A program made the translations under genes and the position numbers. A stretch of DNA of 64,000 nt. Source: Litsea cubeba. Taxonomy: Eukaryota; Streptophyta; Magnoliopsida; Laurales; Lauraceae. The stretch is taken from assembly GCA_012931725.1 (NCBI GenBank), contig CM022946.1, positions 56,380,164-56,444,163 on the forward strand, given 5' to 3'. Below are positions 44,251 to 56,746 of the stretch, piece after piece (position 1 is the first letter of the stretch; each line of letters begins with the position of its first letter). The notes under the pieces are model-generated. The model made no database searches and was not told where the DNA came from. It was given only the letters and a program-made list of their open reading frames with translations.

Positions 44251-45438
44251 ATGGCAGCTTCACTAACCATTACCTTCGACGAGAACAAACACCAACTTAT
44301 GCTTCAACAGAAGTAAACCACGCGCACCTACAAGCGCCCCATCAGCTGCCGAAGCATCAACTCCCTCGGCAACTCTCTAAACTCCGGGACGACCTCGACT
44401 CCCCGGACTATCGTCTTTGGGACGCTGGGACCATTCCCACTTCCTAAGGAACAAACTGCTCCTTCCAAGAAGCAGAAACTCGCCTCTCAACATGTCACTA
44501 CCGTGACACCAAAAGCGAGCACCAGAAGGCCCGAAGCCCGTGGCAACCCCACGAAGCCTCAACCAGCAAACGACCAGGTCTATCCCAAGACTTGGTCCCC
44601 AAGACCTTCACCAAAACAAAGAAGGTCCTAAACATCCACCAAGCCAGCATTCCTGGCCCCACTCAAAGACAACCAGTTCTACCCTCTTGCTTTCATGTAA
44701 GAGGAGAGACCCATCTCCAACCTGACTCCCAAGTCAACCCAGCATGAACCGGCCTGTTCCTACAAGCCCAAAATCAAGTCATGCATCACAAGGCCTCTGT
44801 AGACATCTGCTAAGGCCTACAAACCTGCAGTTCGACCCTTCATCTCTATAGGGGCCGAACTTGAAAAATTCAAAGCTTCGCTGCAACAGGCGAAGGACAG
44901 GGTTCGCATCCTGTCCTTGCCCAGCTACAAAGAAGACCGGCTCGGCTGCTGCGCCCGAGGGAGCACATCCTTCATCATCAAAGCCCAGCCAGAGCTGACT
45001 AAAGCTCAAATTGCTCATCGTATACACCGCCGCACGTCGTATCGGCAAAAGAGACTAGAGAAGCAAAGGACCCAACCTCCTACACTTCAAGTCTCTCCCA
45101 AATGGGTCGAAAAAGAAGGACCAAACCAAGTTGCTGCCGTCCATATGGTTGGAAAAACCAAAAGGCACCAAAAGTCAGCAACAAAAATCCATGTCCGACG
45201 TCCGATGACCCGCAGCGTCTCCAGGAGAAGAAGACATTCAGAAGAATCCCCTGCTCCTTCAACCAAAGGATGGCAGAGTGATCCTTCCTCAAGCTCTTCT
45301 TCAAAAAGAATGAGCCCCAGCTCAGTCACCAGGACAGTTTCCTCATTCGAATCCCGAAGGATGAACGTCCTGGCTACAAATTCTAAGCCACCACCCCGCA
45401 ATCCACCTTAAGATGATGCGCTCACATGCATCCAGCAG
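44251..45438 (+). pseudogene. Element D gag N-terminal region, degraded
   Basis: An ATG at 44251 opens MAASLTITFDENKHQ, a plausible Tat gag start, but stops soon. The following 1.1 kb reads in changing frames as a Pro/Lys/Ser-rich segment (for example KPQPANDQVYPKTW and RRHSEESPAPSTKG). No domain can be named. Its position directly before the gag core supports the call. Confidence 0.5.
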
Positions 45439-47910
45439 TTGGAACAAGGCCAGCAGAGGATTGAAACTCTGATGGAAAACCTTCTCCTCGCCTTCCAAAA
45501 TCAGGCGAACAATGAACCTCCTCCGAATCATCAAGACGATGAAGTAAATAGAGAAGAAAATGAGTCACGCGCCCTTACCAAAAAGGACATAGACGGTATC
45601 CTCGTAAAAGCAAAAGAAGAGGATATACTCAAGAAGCATGGGATCAAGCCACCATATTCCTTATGGATGGACTTGGTCCCGTTCCCCACAAAATTCAAAC
45701 ATCCTACTCTTCAAACATATACGGGGAAAGGATCAGCCAGACAGAACGTCATCCACTTCAAGATCTTGACGGGAGCTATCGCGGATCAAGATGCACTTAA
45801 GATCCGCCTCTTTGCAAGTACCCTAAAAGGTATGGCCTTCGATTGGTACTCCACTCTGCCGGAGGACTCCATCCGAAACTGGGCCATGCTAAAGACACGC
45901 TTCTTGACTCACTTCAAAGGTGAGGATCATCCCGCTACTATAGCTCAGCTGTGCAGCCTAAAACAGGGGGAGAATGAGTCAACATATGACTTCATTCATA
46001 AGTGGAAAGCAATGGTATACAAATGCTCTGATGTATTGGCACAAGCGTCGCTAGTCGACATCTGCCGAAACAACATGAGAGCTAGAATCCTCTCCATGAT
46101 CATCGGCAACAAATCAAAAAACCCGAGAGAACTCCTAGAAGCTTCCGTGGAAGCTGAAACGGTGATTAAAGACCTCAACAGTCAGAAATCATCAAGAAAA
46201 GAGCCAACCGCCATTGCAACCTCTAAACCAAAGAAGAAAGAGGTCCTCAATGTGCAGACCAAGTCAGCTCCTCAACCACCAAAGAAAGCTGAAAACAAAG
46301 CTGCTGGTAAGAGACCTGAACTCTCAGATGTCTTCAAAGAATGAGTAGAGAAAAAATACCCGTTTGATGAAGATGTTGATGAAATCTCCGGGGCTCTTTT
46401 GGAAAACGGCAAGCTCACCTTGCCTGAACCAAAAAGACCGGGTGATGTTGGCAAAACCAACGATCCTCAGTACTGTCCATACCATCAGATGATCTCGCAT
46501 CCTCTCAATCAATGCTTCGTTGTGAGGGAGAAAATAAACGAGATGTGGAAAAACGGAGTCATCACCTTTGACATAAACTATGGGTCTGCCTCCGTCAACA
46601 TGGTGACATGTGGACAAACATCAAAATCACCAAAGAAGAAGATCACTACTTCCTTCAAGGTGATAAACTCAATCCAAGCGTCCAAGGAACTGGTTCCTTA
46701 CCCGACACTAGACGGACAACCCATATGGGTACATCCCGATCTCCTGGAAGATGAAAATTGGGAGGTCGTGAAAACAAAGCCTACAGCTCAACAGCGAAGG
46801 CAGGCTAGGAAACATCTCCTCAAGCTCAAACGGCAAGAAAAGACCCAGCCAAAACAAGAAGTCAAAGAAAAGGCAGAGGCTTCCTCTACCGCTTCACTGG
46901 AGGCAACAAAAACATCCCTTCCAGAGACTTCAAAGGGGGTAAGAAAATTCACTCTCAGTGATTTCATGCCACCTCATTTCAAAGAAGCCACGCAGGAGGC
47001 ATCATACTCTTGCAATTCGGTAGTTGGATTCTCCATTGATGGATACGAGTCCAACGACACCGATGATGGATTCGAATCCAACTACACAGACGAGTGGGAG
47101 GAGTCCCTTGAAATAGGAGAATACCTCTCCGATGAAGAATGGGTTCCTGAGAATCATCTTATGCCATTAATCTGGTATAACCCCCTACAGCCACAAGGGT
47201 CCTGGTCTGATGATGAAAAAAACCAAGAGGCTGTACAAGAAAATGTTGTTGAACCAGCACCCCTCATTGCTCCAGTGGAAATCAACAATGTTGAGCCACA
47301 AAGAGCTAATGAAGAAGAAGATTTGGCTCCCATGCCTGATCTTGAAGAATATACAAGGATCGTGCAGCGTCTCGCTCTAGAACAAGAGCAAGACCGCGTC
47401 AACGAGCTTCCTCGCAATCTAGAGCCTGAAGTCCATGAAAACCATCAGGTACATCCTCCCTTAACTCCTAAAAATGGAGAAAATTGCTGGATAGACGATC
47501 CTCTTACATCCGAGGATGAGTCTGACTCCGATCAAGCAACATCTCCTGTTAGAGCTTCCTGTAATGTGATAATTCGGGATTATAGCTCTTCCGAAGCATC
47601 GTCTGATGAGGTCACTTACACTCCGGCGACTCCTAGCAATGTATCTTCTGGAGCCACCTCATCTCACGTGACTTTCACTGAGACGACACCCTCTCACGTT
47701 TCTTCTCCTGAGACTGTGACTTCAAAGTTCACCCCCTTCCTGACTGAAGAATTCCCAGCTATTAATGCTGGGAACGATGAATTGGTCAACGAAGAAGAAA
47801 GGTTGCTGGATGCTGTTCAGGACTTGTACCCAGAAAATGCTCCATGCAACATAATCACTAAGGATGGCAACTATGCTGCTGATACATCCTCAGCAAATGA
47901 AAAACGATAG
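45439..47910 (+). pseudogene. Element D gag core and acidic tail
   Basis: The core (about 45590-46180) shows YTGKGSARQNVIHFKILTG and STLKGMAFDWYSTLPEDSI, the retrotransposon gag fold, then FIHKWKAMVYKCSD. A TGA at 46342 interrupts the same frame. It resumes with CPYHQMISHPLNQCFVV, the short Cys-His element of Tat gag, then a long acidic, Ser/Thr-rich tail. A TAG ends it at 47908. The frame is otherwise unbroken for 824 codons, so the element is not very old. Confidence 0.85.
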
Positions 47911-49458
47911 CCTCTTGATCCTGAAGGCAATCTTCCAAACGAAGACCATTCTCAAGAAGCTCTCGAAGTTGGTAGAGGCACCCGCTCTGGCCGGGACTAC
48001 CACAAAAATTATAACCAATCTTCCTTTACATATGTAAATCCTTCGGGAAAAGATGTTGTAAGCGCCCCTAGTGGCAACAATGATGAACATGCAGGCCCTA
48101 AGGAGGCTTTCAAGTATGACTTGATTGAACACTTTAAGCACATACTTGCACATCTGCACATCCTAGATTTGTTGCGAATGTCTCCGCACACTCGTGATAA
48201 TCTCATTTTAGAATTACAAAAGCTGAATGAGGATGTCGACAAACATGCCCCGCAAGTCCTCTTAATTGAAATGGATTACCGGGTCAAAAACTCAGAAGCT
48301 TCCTCAAAGGGAGAAAAGAAGAAAACTGAGGGACCATGCATTGATTGCCTCTCGGTTAAAAAAGCAGCTAGTGCAACCATCGCCTTCACTAAGGATGACC
48401 TCCTACTTGGCGAAACAAGGCACAACCGACCCCTGTACTTCACAGGGTACATCAAGGAAATGCCTATGCACAGAGTTCAGATCGACCCAGGTTCTGCACT
48501 CAACCTCATCTCCACATCGGCTCTCGAAGAGTTGGGCATCCCACCCAGCAAGCTGAGCCACACATCTGTATTTATCTTTGGATATGATGAGAGTACTCAA
48601 AGGCCTATCGGCAAAATCAGGTTCAAGTTGCAGATTGGTGATCTTATCTCTGAGGTCACAGTGTATGCAATAAAAACCCCTTCATGCTACAACATCCTTC
48701 TCGGGCGCCCCTGGATTCACGAGAATGGTGTTGTCCCTTCAGCTTTACATCAATGCATCAAGTTTGTTGGCCACAACGGCATGATACATCAAGTCTTTGC
48801 GGATAGAAAACCCTTCAAAGGTAAAAAAGTCCACTTTTCAGACTCACAAATGTATGAAGGTGAAAAAGAAGAAGAGGATAAGCACACAACACCCTTTGCC
48901 GAAAATCTCTAGAAATATAAAGGCAAGGCTCCTCAACAATCGCCGGAAGAAAACAAACCATCCGGTAAATCCGAAGAGAGCATTCAAACTCCCTTGATCA
49001 TCTCCCTCAAACCTTCAAAGCCTTTGGTCATCACAACTAAAGTGAAAAAGGCAAAGCAAAAGCCTAGGGGCAAATTTGTTGTCCCTTTCGTGTTTATCAT
49101 GAAAGACACGGATTCGGATTTAGAGCCAAAAGACGACACATCGTCAAGCCAAGCTTACACTCAGCAAGTTCAGCCTGCTCTTACTCCAATAGAGACAACC
49201 TCTGACAAAGAAGATCCTACGTCAGCTTCCTTCGTTGTTCCAGCAACTTCAACAAAGGAAAAGCCGATCTTCTTTAATAGATTGGATGCTTCTTCATCAA
49301 ACTCCATGCTTGAACCTTTTCAAAATGAAGGTATGCCTCAACTATCCTTATATAGTTCTGTGGCACAAGTTATTATGAAGAAAATGGGCTATGACGCTCA
49401 AAACCCAGTCGGTTTGGGAGAAGGCCACAGTATTCTCACGCATTGGGGCTCGTCTTGA
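47911..49458 (+). pseudogene. Element D protease with G-patch region
   Basis: RGTRSGRDYHKNY and a helical stretch lead to the protease. It has GYIKEMPMHRVQIDPGSALN (catalytic Asp in IDPGS), then CYNILLGRPWIHENG and VPSALHQCIKF, the hallmark words of Tat proteases. A TAG lies at 48910. The same frame then gives a linker and VIMKKMGYDAQNPVGLGEG, a G-patch, which Tat elements often carry between protease and RT. A frameshift near 49445 moves the coding frame. Confidence 0.85.
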
Positions 49459-50845
49459 CCAAAAGCCAGCTGGAAGATTGGAGACTCTATGGCTATGTAG
49501 AAAAGTCTTCACACGAGCTAGGGTACGATCCCGACACTCCTTTGAGACAGTTGACACAAAGGCTTAAAAGTCAATTTACTGACCAAGCCTTAACATCTCG
49601 TATCCATGAAGACATCGATCTCCCTGGATATCTCTTTGATGAGTCACTTGACAAAGATCCAAGAAGCTCATCCAATTGGCACGATTTCTCTGAGAATGAA
49701 GAGGAGTTGTCCGATGGTACAGACATGTGGTCTTCTGACCCATAAGAATCCTCATCTCCAAAAGAAGTAGCCTACTTCGACCCGGTTTCAATAGGCGATT
49801 GGGATCATCTCATAGCAAGCCTTGGGAAAATTGCCGATCAAGAAGACCCGTGGAAAGGAACAAAACCTTGGTATGGAAATGCCCTTAAAACCCTAGAAGG
49901 TTTCGTTGAGCTGGAAGCCTCCAAAAATATTATGGAGGAACCACCTTCGAACCTTCCAACAGAAGATCCTATTCAAAAGATAGACTTGGGAACACCAGAT
50001 AACCCACGTCCTGTATTCACAAGCAAGAATATAAAGGATGATGAGTTACCCGAGTATATCGCCTTTCTTCGTGAGTTCGTTGATTGCTTTGCATGGTCTT
50101 ACGCTGAAATGCCTGGCTTAGACCCCAAAATAGCAGTCCATAAACTCAGTCTTCAAGAAGACATCAAGCCTGTCAAGCAAGGCCAAAGAAAATTCCGTCC
50201 AGATGTGATGGAAAAAATTGAACAAGAAGTTCAAAAACTCAAAACCGTCGGCTTCATCCGTGAGGAACAACATCCTGTACGGTTGGCCAACATTGTCCCC
50301 ATGACAAAGAAAAATGGGTAGATCAGGGTTTGTATTGACTATAGAGACCTGAATGGCGTAGGCCCTAAAGATGAATTTTCGCTCCCCATACCAGAGGTAA
50401 TGATTGATAATACCTATGGATTTTAGCGAATGACACTCATGGATGGTTTCTCTAGCTACAATCAGATAAAGATGCTTCCTAAGGATGAAAAACATACATC
50501 CTTTCAGACCCCATTTGGCGTGTATTGCTACACTATCATGCCATTTGGTCTGAAAAATGCTGGTGCCACATATCAGAGGGCTAGGATGAAGACATTCCAA
50601 GATATGCAGCACAAGACGGTCGAATGTTACGTTGATGACCTCGCCGTCAAAAGCAAAAGAAAGGAAGATCATCTCGAAGACCTTCGAGAAGTCTTCCTCC
50701 GCCTTCGCAAACACAAACTGCGAATGAATCCTTTGAAATGCTTCTGCGCCATCTCGTCGGGTAAGTTCCTCAGATTCTTAGTTCGGAAAGCTGGAATAGA
50801 GATTGACCCCATAAAAGTCAAAGCCATTCTAGAATGGCTACATCC
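49443..50845 (+). pseudogene. Element D reverse transcriptase, fused directly to integrase
   Basis: After the frameshift the linker continues to RT: FVDCFAWSYAEMPGLDP, EVQKLKTVGFIREEQHP, a TAG at 50319, VCIDYRDLNG, MDGFSSYNQIKM, IMPFGLKNAGATYQR and the catalytic YVDDLAVKS. A second TAG precedes RMTLMDG. At VKAILE the sequence passes without a break in frame into the integrase word WLHPTTISWPFEA. The RT thumb, RNase H, the second RNase H and the integrase zinc region are gone. Element C keeps part of what is missing here. Confidence 0.88.
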
Positions 50846-51752
50846 TACAACAATTTCATGGCCTTTCGAAGCCTGGGGTATGGGCATCATAGGTCCTATT
50901 TCTCCCCCTTTGAGCAAAGGTCATCGCTTCATCTTCGCCGCTACGGATTATTTCTCCTAGTGGTCAGAAGCATTTGCGTTCAACGAAATGAAGAACTCAT
51001 CAGTCCTTCAGTTCCTGCGCACCAACATCATTTGTCATTTCGGCATACCCAAAAGATTCATCCATGATAACGGACCACAATTCCGGGATCGTCGATTCTA
51101 CAGGTTCTGCGACAAATACAAAATCCAAAACTGTCTTTCAACTCCGTATAATCCGGCAACAAACGGATTAGCAGAGGCTTTCAACAAGACACTCTGCAAA
51201 ATCCTCAAAAAGATGGTCTCTAGTCACAAAAGAGACTGGAGCGACAAACTGTCTGAAGCTTTGTGGGCCTATCGAACCACCGTTCGAGGACCAACCCATA
51301 GCACACCATTCTTCTTGGTTTATGGATGCGAAGCTGTCGTGCCCTTGGAAGTACAAATTCCTTCCTTGAGGGTATCCTTGCAAAATGACATGACTCAAGA
51401 AAGCAATGTCAAATTACGACGCCATGAGCTAGACAATCTCGATGAGAGACGGCTCGAAGCTCAACAAAGCATTGAACTTTACCAAGCACGCATGGCAGAA
51501 TCTTTCAACAAAAAGGTCAGGCAACGCGCCTACAAAAAGGGTGACTTGGTTCTTGCGGTAAAAAGACCAATGGTCTTCGCGCACAAGTCCAAAGGCAAAT
51601 TTGAGCCAAAATGGGAGGGACCCTACGTCATCGACAAGGTTTTCTCCAATGGCGCATACGCACTCCTAAACGTGGAAGGTGAAAGATGTATGCTGCCTAT
51701 CAACGGCAAGTTCTTAAAGTGGTACTACTTGAAGACTTACCCAACTGGGTAA
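50846..51752 (+). pseudogene. Element D integrase, first catalytic Asp changed
   Basis: The core reads EAWGMGIIGPISPP where element C has EARGMDIIDPISPP, so the first acidic residue of the triad is Gly here. FIHDNGPQ and NGLAEAFNKT keep the other two. A TAG at 50958 interrupts YFS-WSEAF. The remaining 254 residues are open to the stop at 51750, ending LKWYYLKTYPTG. The C-terminal domain is present. Family role: insertion of cDNA. This copy is dead on three counts. Confidence 0.88.
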
Positions 51753-53178
51753 GAGCAATGCCTGTAAGGCCAAAACCGGTTTCCAGGTACACGCTCGCTA
51801 AACCCACCTTTTTTAGAATTTTCATGTTGAAATTTCTATAAATTTAAACAATGCTTGCTTTCATCGTTTCATTGTTCAAAAATCCAAGTTTAGGAACCTT
51901 TCCCTAACTTGACCAAAATTTTCAACCCTTGAACCCAAAATTCATGGTTTGAAACAAAGTCCGGATTCAGGGATTTCCACCCTAGTCCACCCTACCTTTT
52001 ACCGCCTAAATGGTTTTAGGTCAAAACTTATGACCCTCGTGTCTTTAAACAAAAAAAAAAGGTTTTTCAAAAAGCCGCGGGGAAGCGACGCTTAGTCGAT
52101 ACTCGCACAAATCGGAAGCATGCGAACCACGTTCGACACTTCCAAAATAGTAGGGAAGTGACATTTTGTCGATACTTACAAAATCCAAAACCGTGGAGTT
52201 GCAACATTTCAGTTGATATCCACAACCCAAATTTCAAAGGTTCGAAAAAACCTAAAAAACCATGGAGACGCGACATTTTAGTTGATATCCATGACCCAAA
52301 GGTTCGAGAAAACCACAAATTTCAAAAAAATCGTGAAGAAACGACATCAAGTCAATACCCGCAAAACCAAAATTTTTGAAAAGCAAGGATGCGATATTCT
52401 ATCGATACTTGCACCCAAATCCACGAGGATGCGATATTCCATTGATACTCATAACTAAATGAGTAAGGATCCGACATTCCATCGATACTTGCAAGAACAT
52501 TCAGTAGGGAGGCGACTTTTAGTCGATACTTGCATTTGTGAAAACCAAAATGGCTATAGATGCCACCAAAACAAACCGGCTATAGATGCCACCAAAACAA
52601 ACCGGCTATCAATGCCACAAAACAAAACCGGCTATCAATGCCACAAACCCGGCTATAGATGCCACCAAAACCGGCTATCAATGCCACAAATCAGCTATTA
52701 ATGCCACAAAACAAAAAAGCTGGCTCTCATGCCAAAATCGGATTCCATGCCACAAACAAAATCTGGCTCCCATGCCAAAACAATCATTTGACAAAAGATT
52801 TTCACAAAATGACAAGCTTTTGATCAAATCCCATTTAGCAATTACTTTCATCACAAAAAGATTTAAGTGAGTGTAGGGAAAACAAAAAAAAAAACATCCC
52901 ATTTAGCAATCACTTTCATCACAAAAAGATTTAAGTGAGCGTAGGGAAAACAAAAAAAAAAAAACCATCCCATTTAGCAATTACTTTCTTCATAAAAAGA
53001 TTTAAGTGAGCGTAGGGAAAACAAAACAAAAAAAAAAGAGTACCAAAAAAATACATTCGGTACCAAAAAAAAAGAAAGTGTTCCCAAGCACTACAAAAAA
53101 ATAGAGTACCAAAAAATACATGTGTTACCAAAAAAAGGAAAGAAGGATAGATTCTTTTATAAAAAAAAAAATAGGAGC
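51753..53178. repeat. Spacer of element D with three tandem-repeat families
   Basis: 51753-52065 is AT-rich without features. 52070-52535 holds about eight units with GCGAC and GTCGATACTTGCA. 52545-52790 holds about ten units of the CCGGCTATAGATGCCACCAAAACAAA type (full unit length 26 bp or less). 52830-53036 holds three 65-70-bp units (CCCATTTAGCAATTACTTTC to GTGAGCGTAGGGAAAAC), of which element C has only one. The rest is poly-A-rich. Confidence 0.8.
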
Positions 53179-54991
53179 TCAACCAAAAATGGTCTCCAGC
53201 CAAGATTTCAGCTCCTCAAGCAAACTTTTCGCCTCAGCCGTCAGGGATTCCAAGGCACGCTTCTTTATGAACTTGCCATGAGATGCTGGAGAATGCTGCA
53301 ATCCTTCTTTCACATGGGGAAGCTTATCCCGAGCAGTTCGCCATTGTTTGTTCACTTGAGACCTCCTTTCAAGAACTCGATCAGCATCGGCAACCCGGCG
53401 AATCAAAGCACTTTCCTATCGCGAGCCTCTGTTATTGCAGCCCACTTGGCAGCAACTTGTGCCTGCAGATGCTCAAGACGTTTCCTGGCCTCATCGACCT
53501 CCCTATTAAGGATGTTAAGGTCATGTGTCAGCCCAATGATGGCTAGCTCTTCTAAGTTCTTCTCTCGGACTATCTGCTACCTGCTTTGTGTAGCCTCATC
53601 CAGGTCAGACTTAGTCTTATCAGCAGGATCTAGGAACATCTCCTTGAAGAACTGGTCATCAGCCAAACCCATGGCCTCAAACAATTTGTCACCCAGTGCA
53701 ATGATCCTATCAACGATCGTCCTGGCACCTGTGACATCCAAACCATCCTCTTCGGCATCACCGAGAATCTCATGCACATGCTGGACCATGCCAAATCCGG
53801 CATCCAAATGTCCAGCAAGGAGAGTCTCAATCCAAGAGCTCAGAACCCGCACCACCCTCATTCGCAAAAAGAAGAGATGGCCCAACTGAAGATTCGCCCC
53901 GTTCCGTCGGTCGGCTGCCCATGTCATGCCCCGTTGGAAGAGGAACAAAAGAACTCTTTCCAGTTGGAGCTGCTGGAGAAGGAATTTCAGCATGAGGTAT
54001 CTCCTCAACAGTGTCAGAACTGGTCCCAGGAGCCTCTACCTCTAGATCGACCTCTGGCATCCCTTGCTCTTATTCTGAAGGAAGCAACGGATTCTCCGCT
54101 GTCACCTCAAAATCTGCCAAAGAAACATAAAAAGGTATGAATATGATCCTGTTTGAAAATCATTATCAGGGTATTACTACAAAATACCTTCTTCGACGAC
54201 TGGCGGAACACTCTCTTCCTCCATGAACTCATCGGAAGCATCATCAACATTTGCGTCCATCGATGGTTCAAAGTCATCGGAATCCTGTGGAAAGTCAGCT
54301 GACAAGAAAAATGTTAGCAAACCAAGTCACAAACACAAAAAAGAGAAAGCAAAAGAAGTTATACCAATTGGAGATTCTGGATTCACTCCAGAGTCCCTCG
54401 GTCCTTCTTCAGGTGCCCCAACAGGATCCGTCACCACCTCATCGGTTAGAACCTTAGGCATCGCCAAAGCTTCCTCTGCTAAAAAAAAAGGGAGCAGCAG
54501 GGAAAGAAAACAAATCAAGACATGGAAAAATCTCATGAAAAGAAATGCAAAGAGAAAGAGGAAGAATCATACCTTCACCAACGGTCTATTCTTCTCGGCT
54601 TCTCTTCTCTGAGGCTCGTCAGCATCCACTGGCACATCCTTATTAATAGTAAGAGGGACTACTATGTCAGGAGAGTCCTCATGCTGCCCCTTGCTGCGAT
54701 GATGACTCCTCTTCCTCTTACTTCTGCGGGCTCGCTTCTTAGAGGAACCTGCCCCGCTATCAGAATCAGGTCTCCCACTTTGATTTCTCACTGGATGGTC
54801 TACCCTTATCAGTAGAATCCACGAAAGCTTGCCTCTTTTGCATCCAAGCATCAAGCTCGGCTTCCTCCTGTTCTAGCTGCTCTAAAGCCTCATCAGGTAT
54901 TTCTCGAATAGCTTCAGAACCAATGACGCCCTGGTCACCGAGAAAGCCTATCTTGTGCTTCTCTCCAGAAAGGAAGGCCCAAACTTCCTCT

Positions 54992-56746
54992 TGTTAGTTT
55001 TATGAACTCAATCCAGTAGATGATATAATAAATTGATTAATTTCTTTATTTATCAGTATATTCATGCTTTCCTTTCATGAGATGAATGGTGATTTATTAT
55101 ATACTTGCACATAACCAATACGAATGACATGATGGTTCATGAGATGAACCGGAGTCCATAAGTATATTAGATGTAACACATGTGTATGGATGAGATCCAC
55201 ATACGGGGGACATGTGTGACAAATCTTATACTTAAATATCATCACAACCAGTGATGAGACTGGACATCTCATACTGACAAGGTTGCAGCACTTTGATCAC
55301 TATGAGATAATGTGATTTGTCTCGATCATCAGAATGTGAGATTCTGGATCATAGTGCTGGTACATTGGATGTATTGAAGGACCATAAGAAGCACCTTATA
55401 AACATTGTCTTTACTTTAAGGTCTGCTCTCATAATTCCCTAGTAATAGGCTCTCAATCCTGAGACATTAATGAACTCAAGGTTCTATATATTCATTTGCT
55501 TTGAGTCACCAATGAGTGAGGCCAACTATAGGTTAACACCTCGGTGATTTGGGTATGTGGTAGTAGAGCTGTGAGAACATTCAATGGTCAAGATGGAATC
55601 TATCTCTAATATTCCCTTGTGCCAATTAATGGATTTATCATTGGTAAGTGCGCACCCATTCCAATTAAGAGTTAATTGGAAAGGTACCATGATCATTATA
55701 ATTAATTGGGGCTCAAGGATAATAAGATATGGATCTAGTTTGGAAAACAGGTCCAATTGATCCATGGATATTGATAGAGGGGTCTATTTGTGGTAATGTG
55801 GAAGTTTAGGGTCTTCTATGTAATATTCCTAAGACTGGAGTTCAATTGCATTTATATAGTGGAGTTATTTGCAATTAACTGTGGCCCGGATTACACATGA
55901 GATGTGGGGTCGTGTGTCCCAGTTGGAGCCAGCTTTCTAAGGAATCCCTAGTGGTCCCCACGCTAGCCCAATTATTAGAAAGTATCTAATTCTAGTTGAA
56001 CTCTAAAAGGAAAGTTACTATTTCTATTTGAAGTGAGACTTCTAATAGTGGTAATAGTAGACTTACTAATTTTAGTAGAAGTGAGACTTCTATTTTAATT
56101 AGAAAGGAATTGGAAAGTTACTAATCATATTTGAAGTGAGACTTCTAATTATGATATGATAAGTTACTAATTAATTAATGGAAGTAAGACTTCTATTTTA
56201 ATTAAGAAGAGATGGATACTAATTTTTGGAAGTAAGACTTCTAATGGAAATTAGTAAGTGGGGCTTGCAAAAGCTATAAATAGAGAAGAGACCTGGACAT
56301 CCTATTCACTAACCTAGCATTGGGATTCACGCCCAAGGTCCCCTTGTGCAAGAGTTGCTCATGGTCTTTCTCCTCTCCCTCTTCTAGTTCTCTTTCTAGT
56401 TCCTCCCTAGAGTTCCTAGTAGTTTTCTCTTGGAAATCCCACCATCTTCTTGAGAAAAAGGAGAATCTGATACGGGTCATAGCGTGGAAGATCAAGAGGT
56501 CTTGGAGATCTATATTTGATTAGCGAAAGCGTTTCATCATCGAAGAAAAACGCAACTTCTCTATTAGAGCACAACAGAGCTCCAAAGGTATAATCCACTT
56601 CCTTGCATGTTGTAGATTATTATGGATGCTTATTAGTTGCTGTTTCTATCTTCTAGATCGATTGTATTTACTGATCATGATGGCTGAGATTGAGGACTTG
56701 GATCTTGGATTGGGTTTTATAGCCTTCTGGATAGTTGATCCCTGCA
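54992..56746 (+). mobile_element. LTR-like insertion (copia-type) in the antisense gene
   Basis: The unit begins TGTTAGTTTTATGAACTC and ends GTTGATCCCTGCA, followed by TCAAGTGGGTC, which resembles the spacer and start of a Met-tRNA site. It breaks the antisense exon between GWASRIGFKNF and EEVWAFLSGEK. Bases 56015-56250 carry five copies of a GAAGTGAGACTTCTA-type palindrome. A TATA box (TATAAATA, 56275-56282) and a C/T-rich leader follow. I found no clear target duplication, so it may be an LTR with a truncated internal end. Confidence 0.6.
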
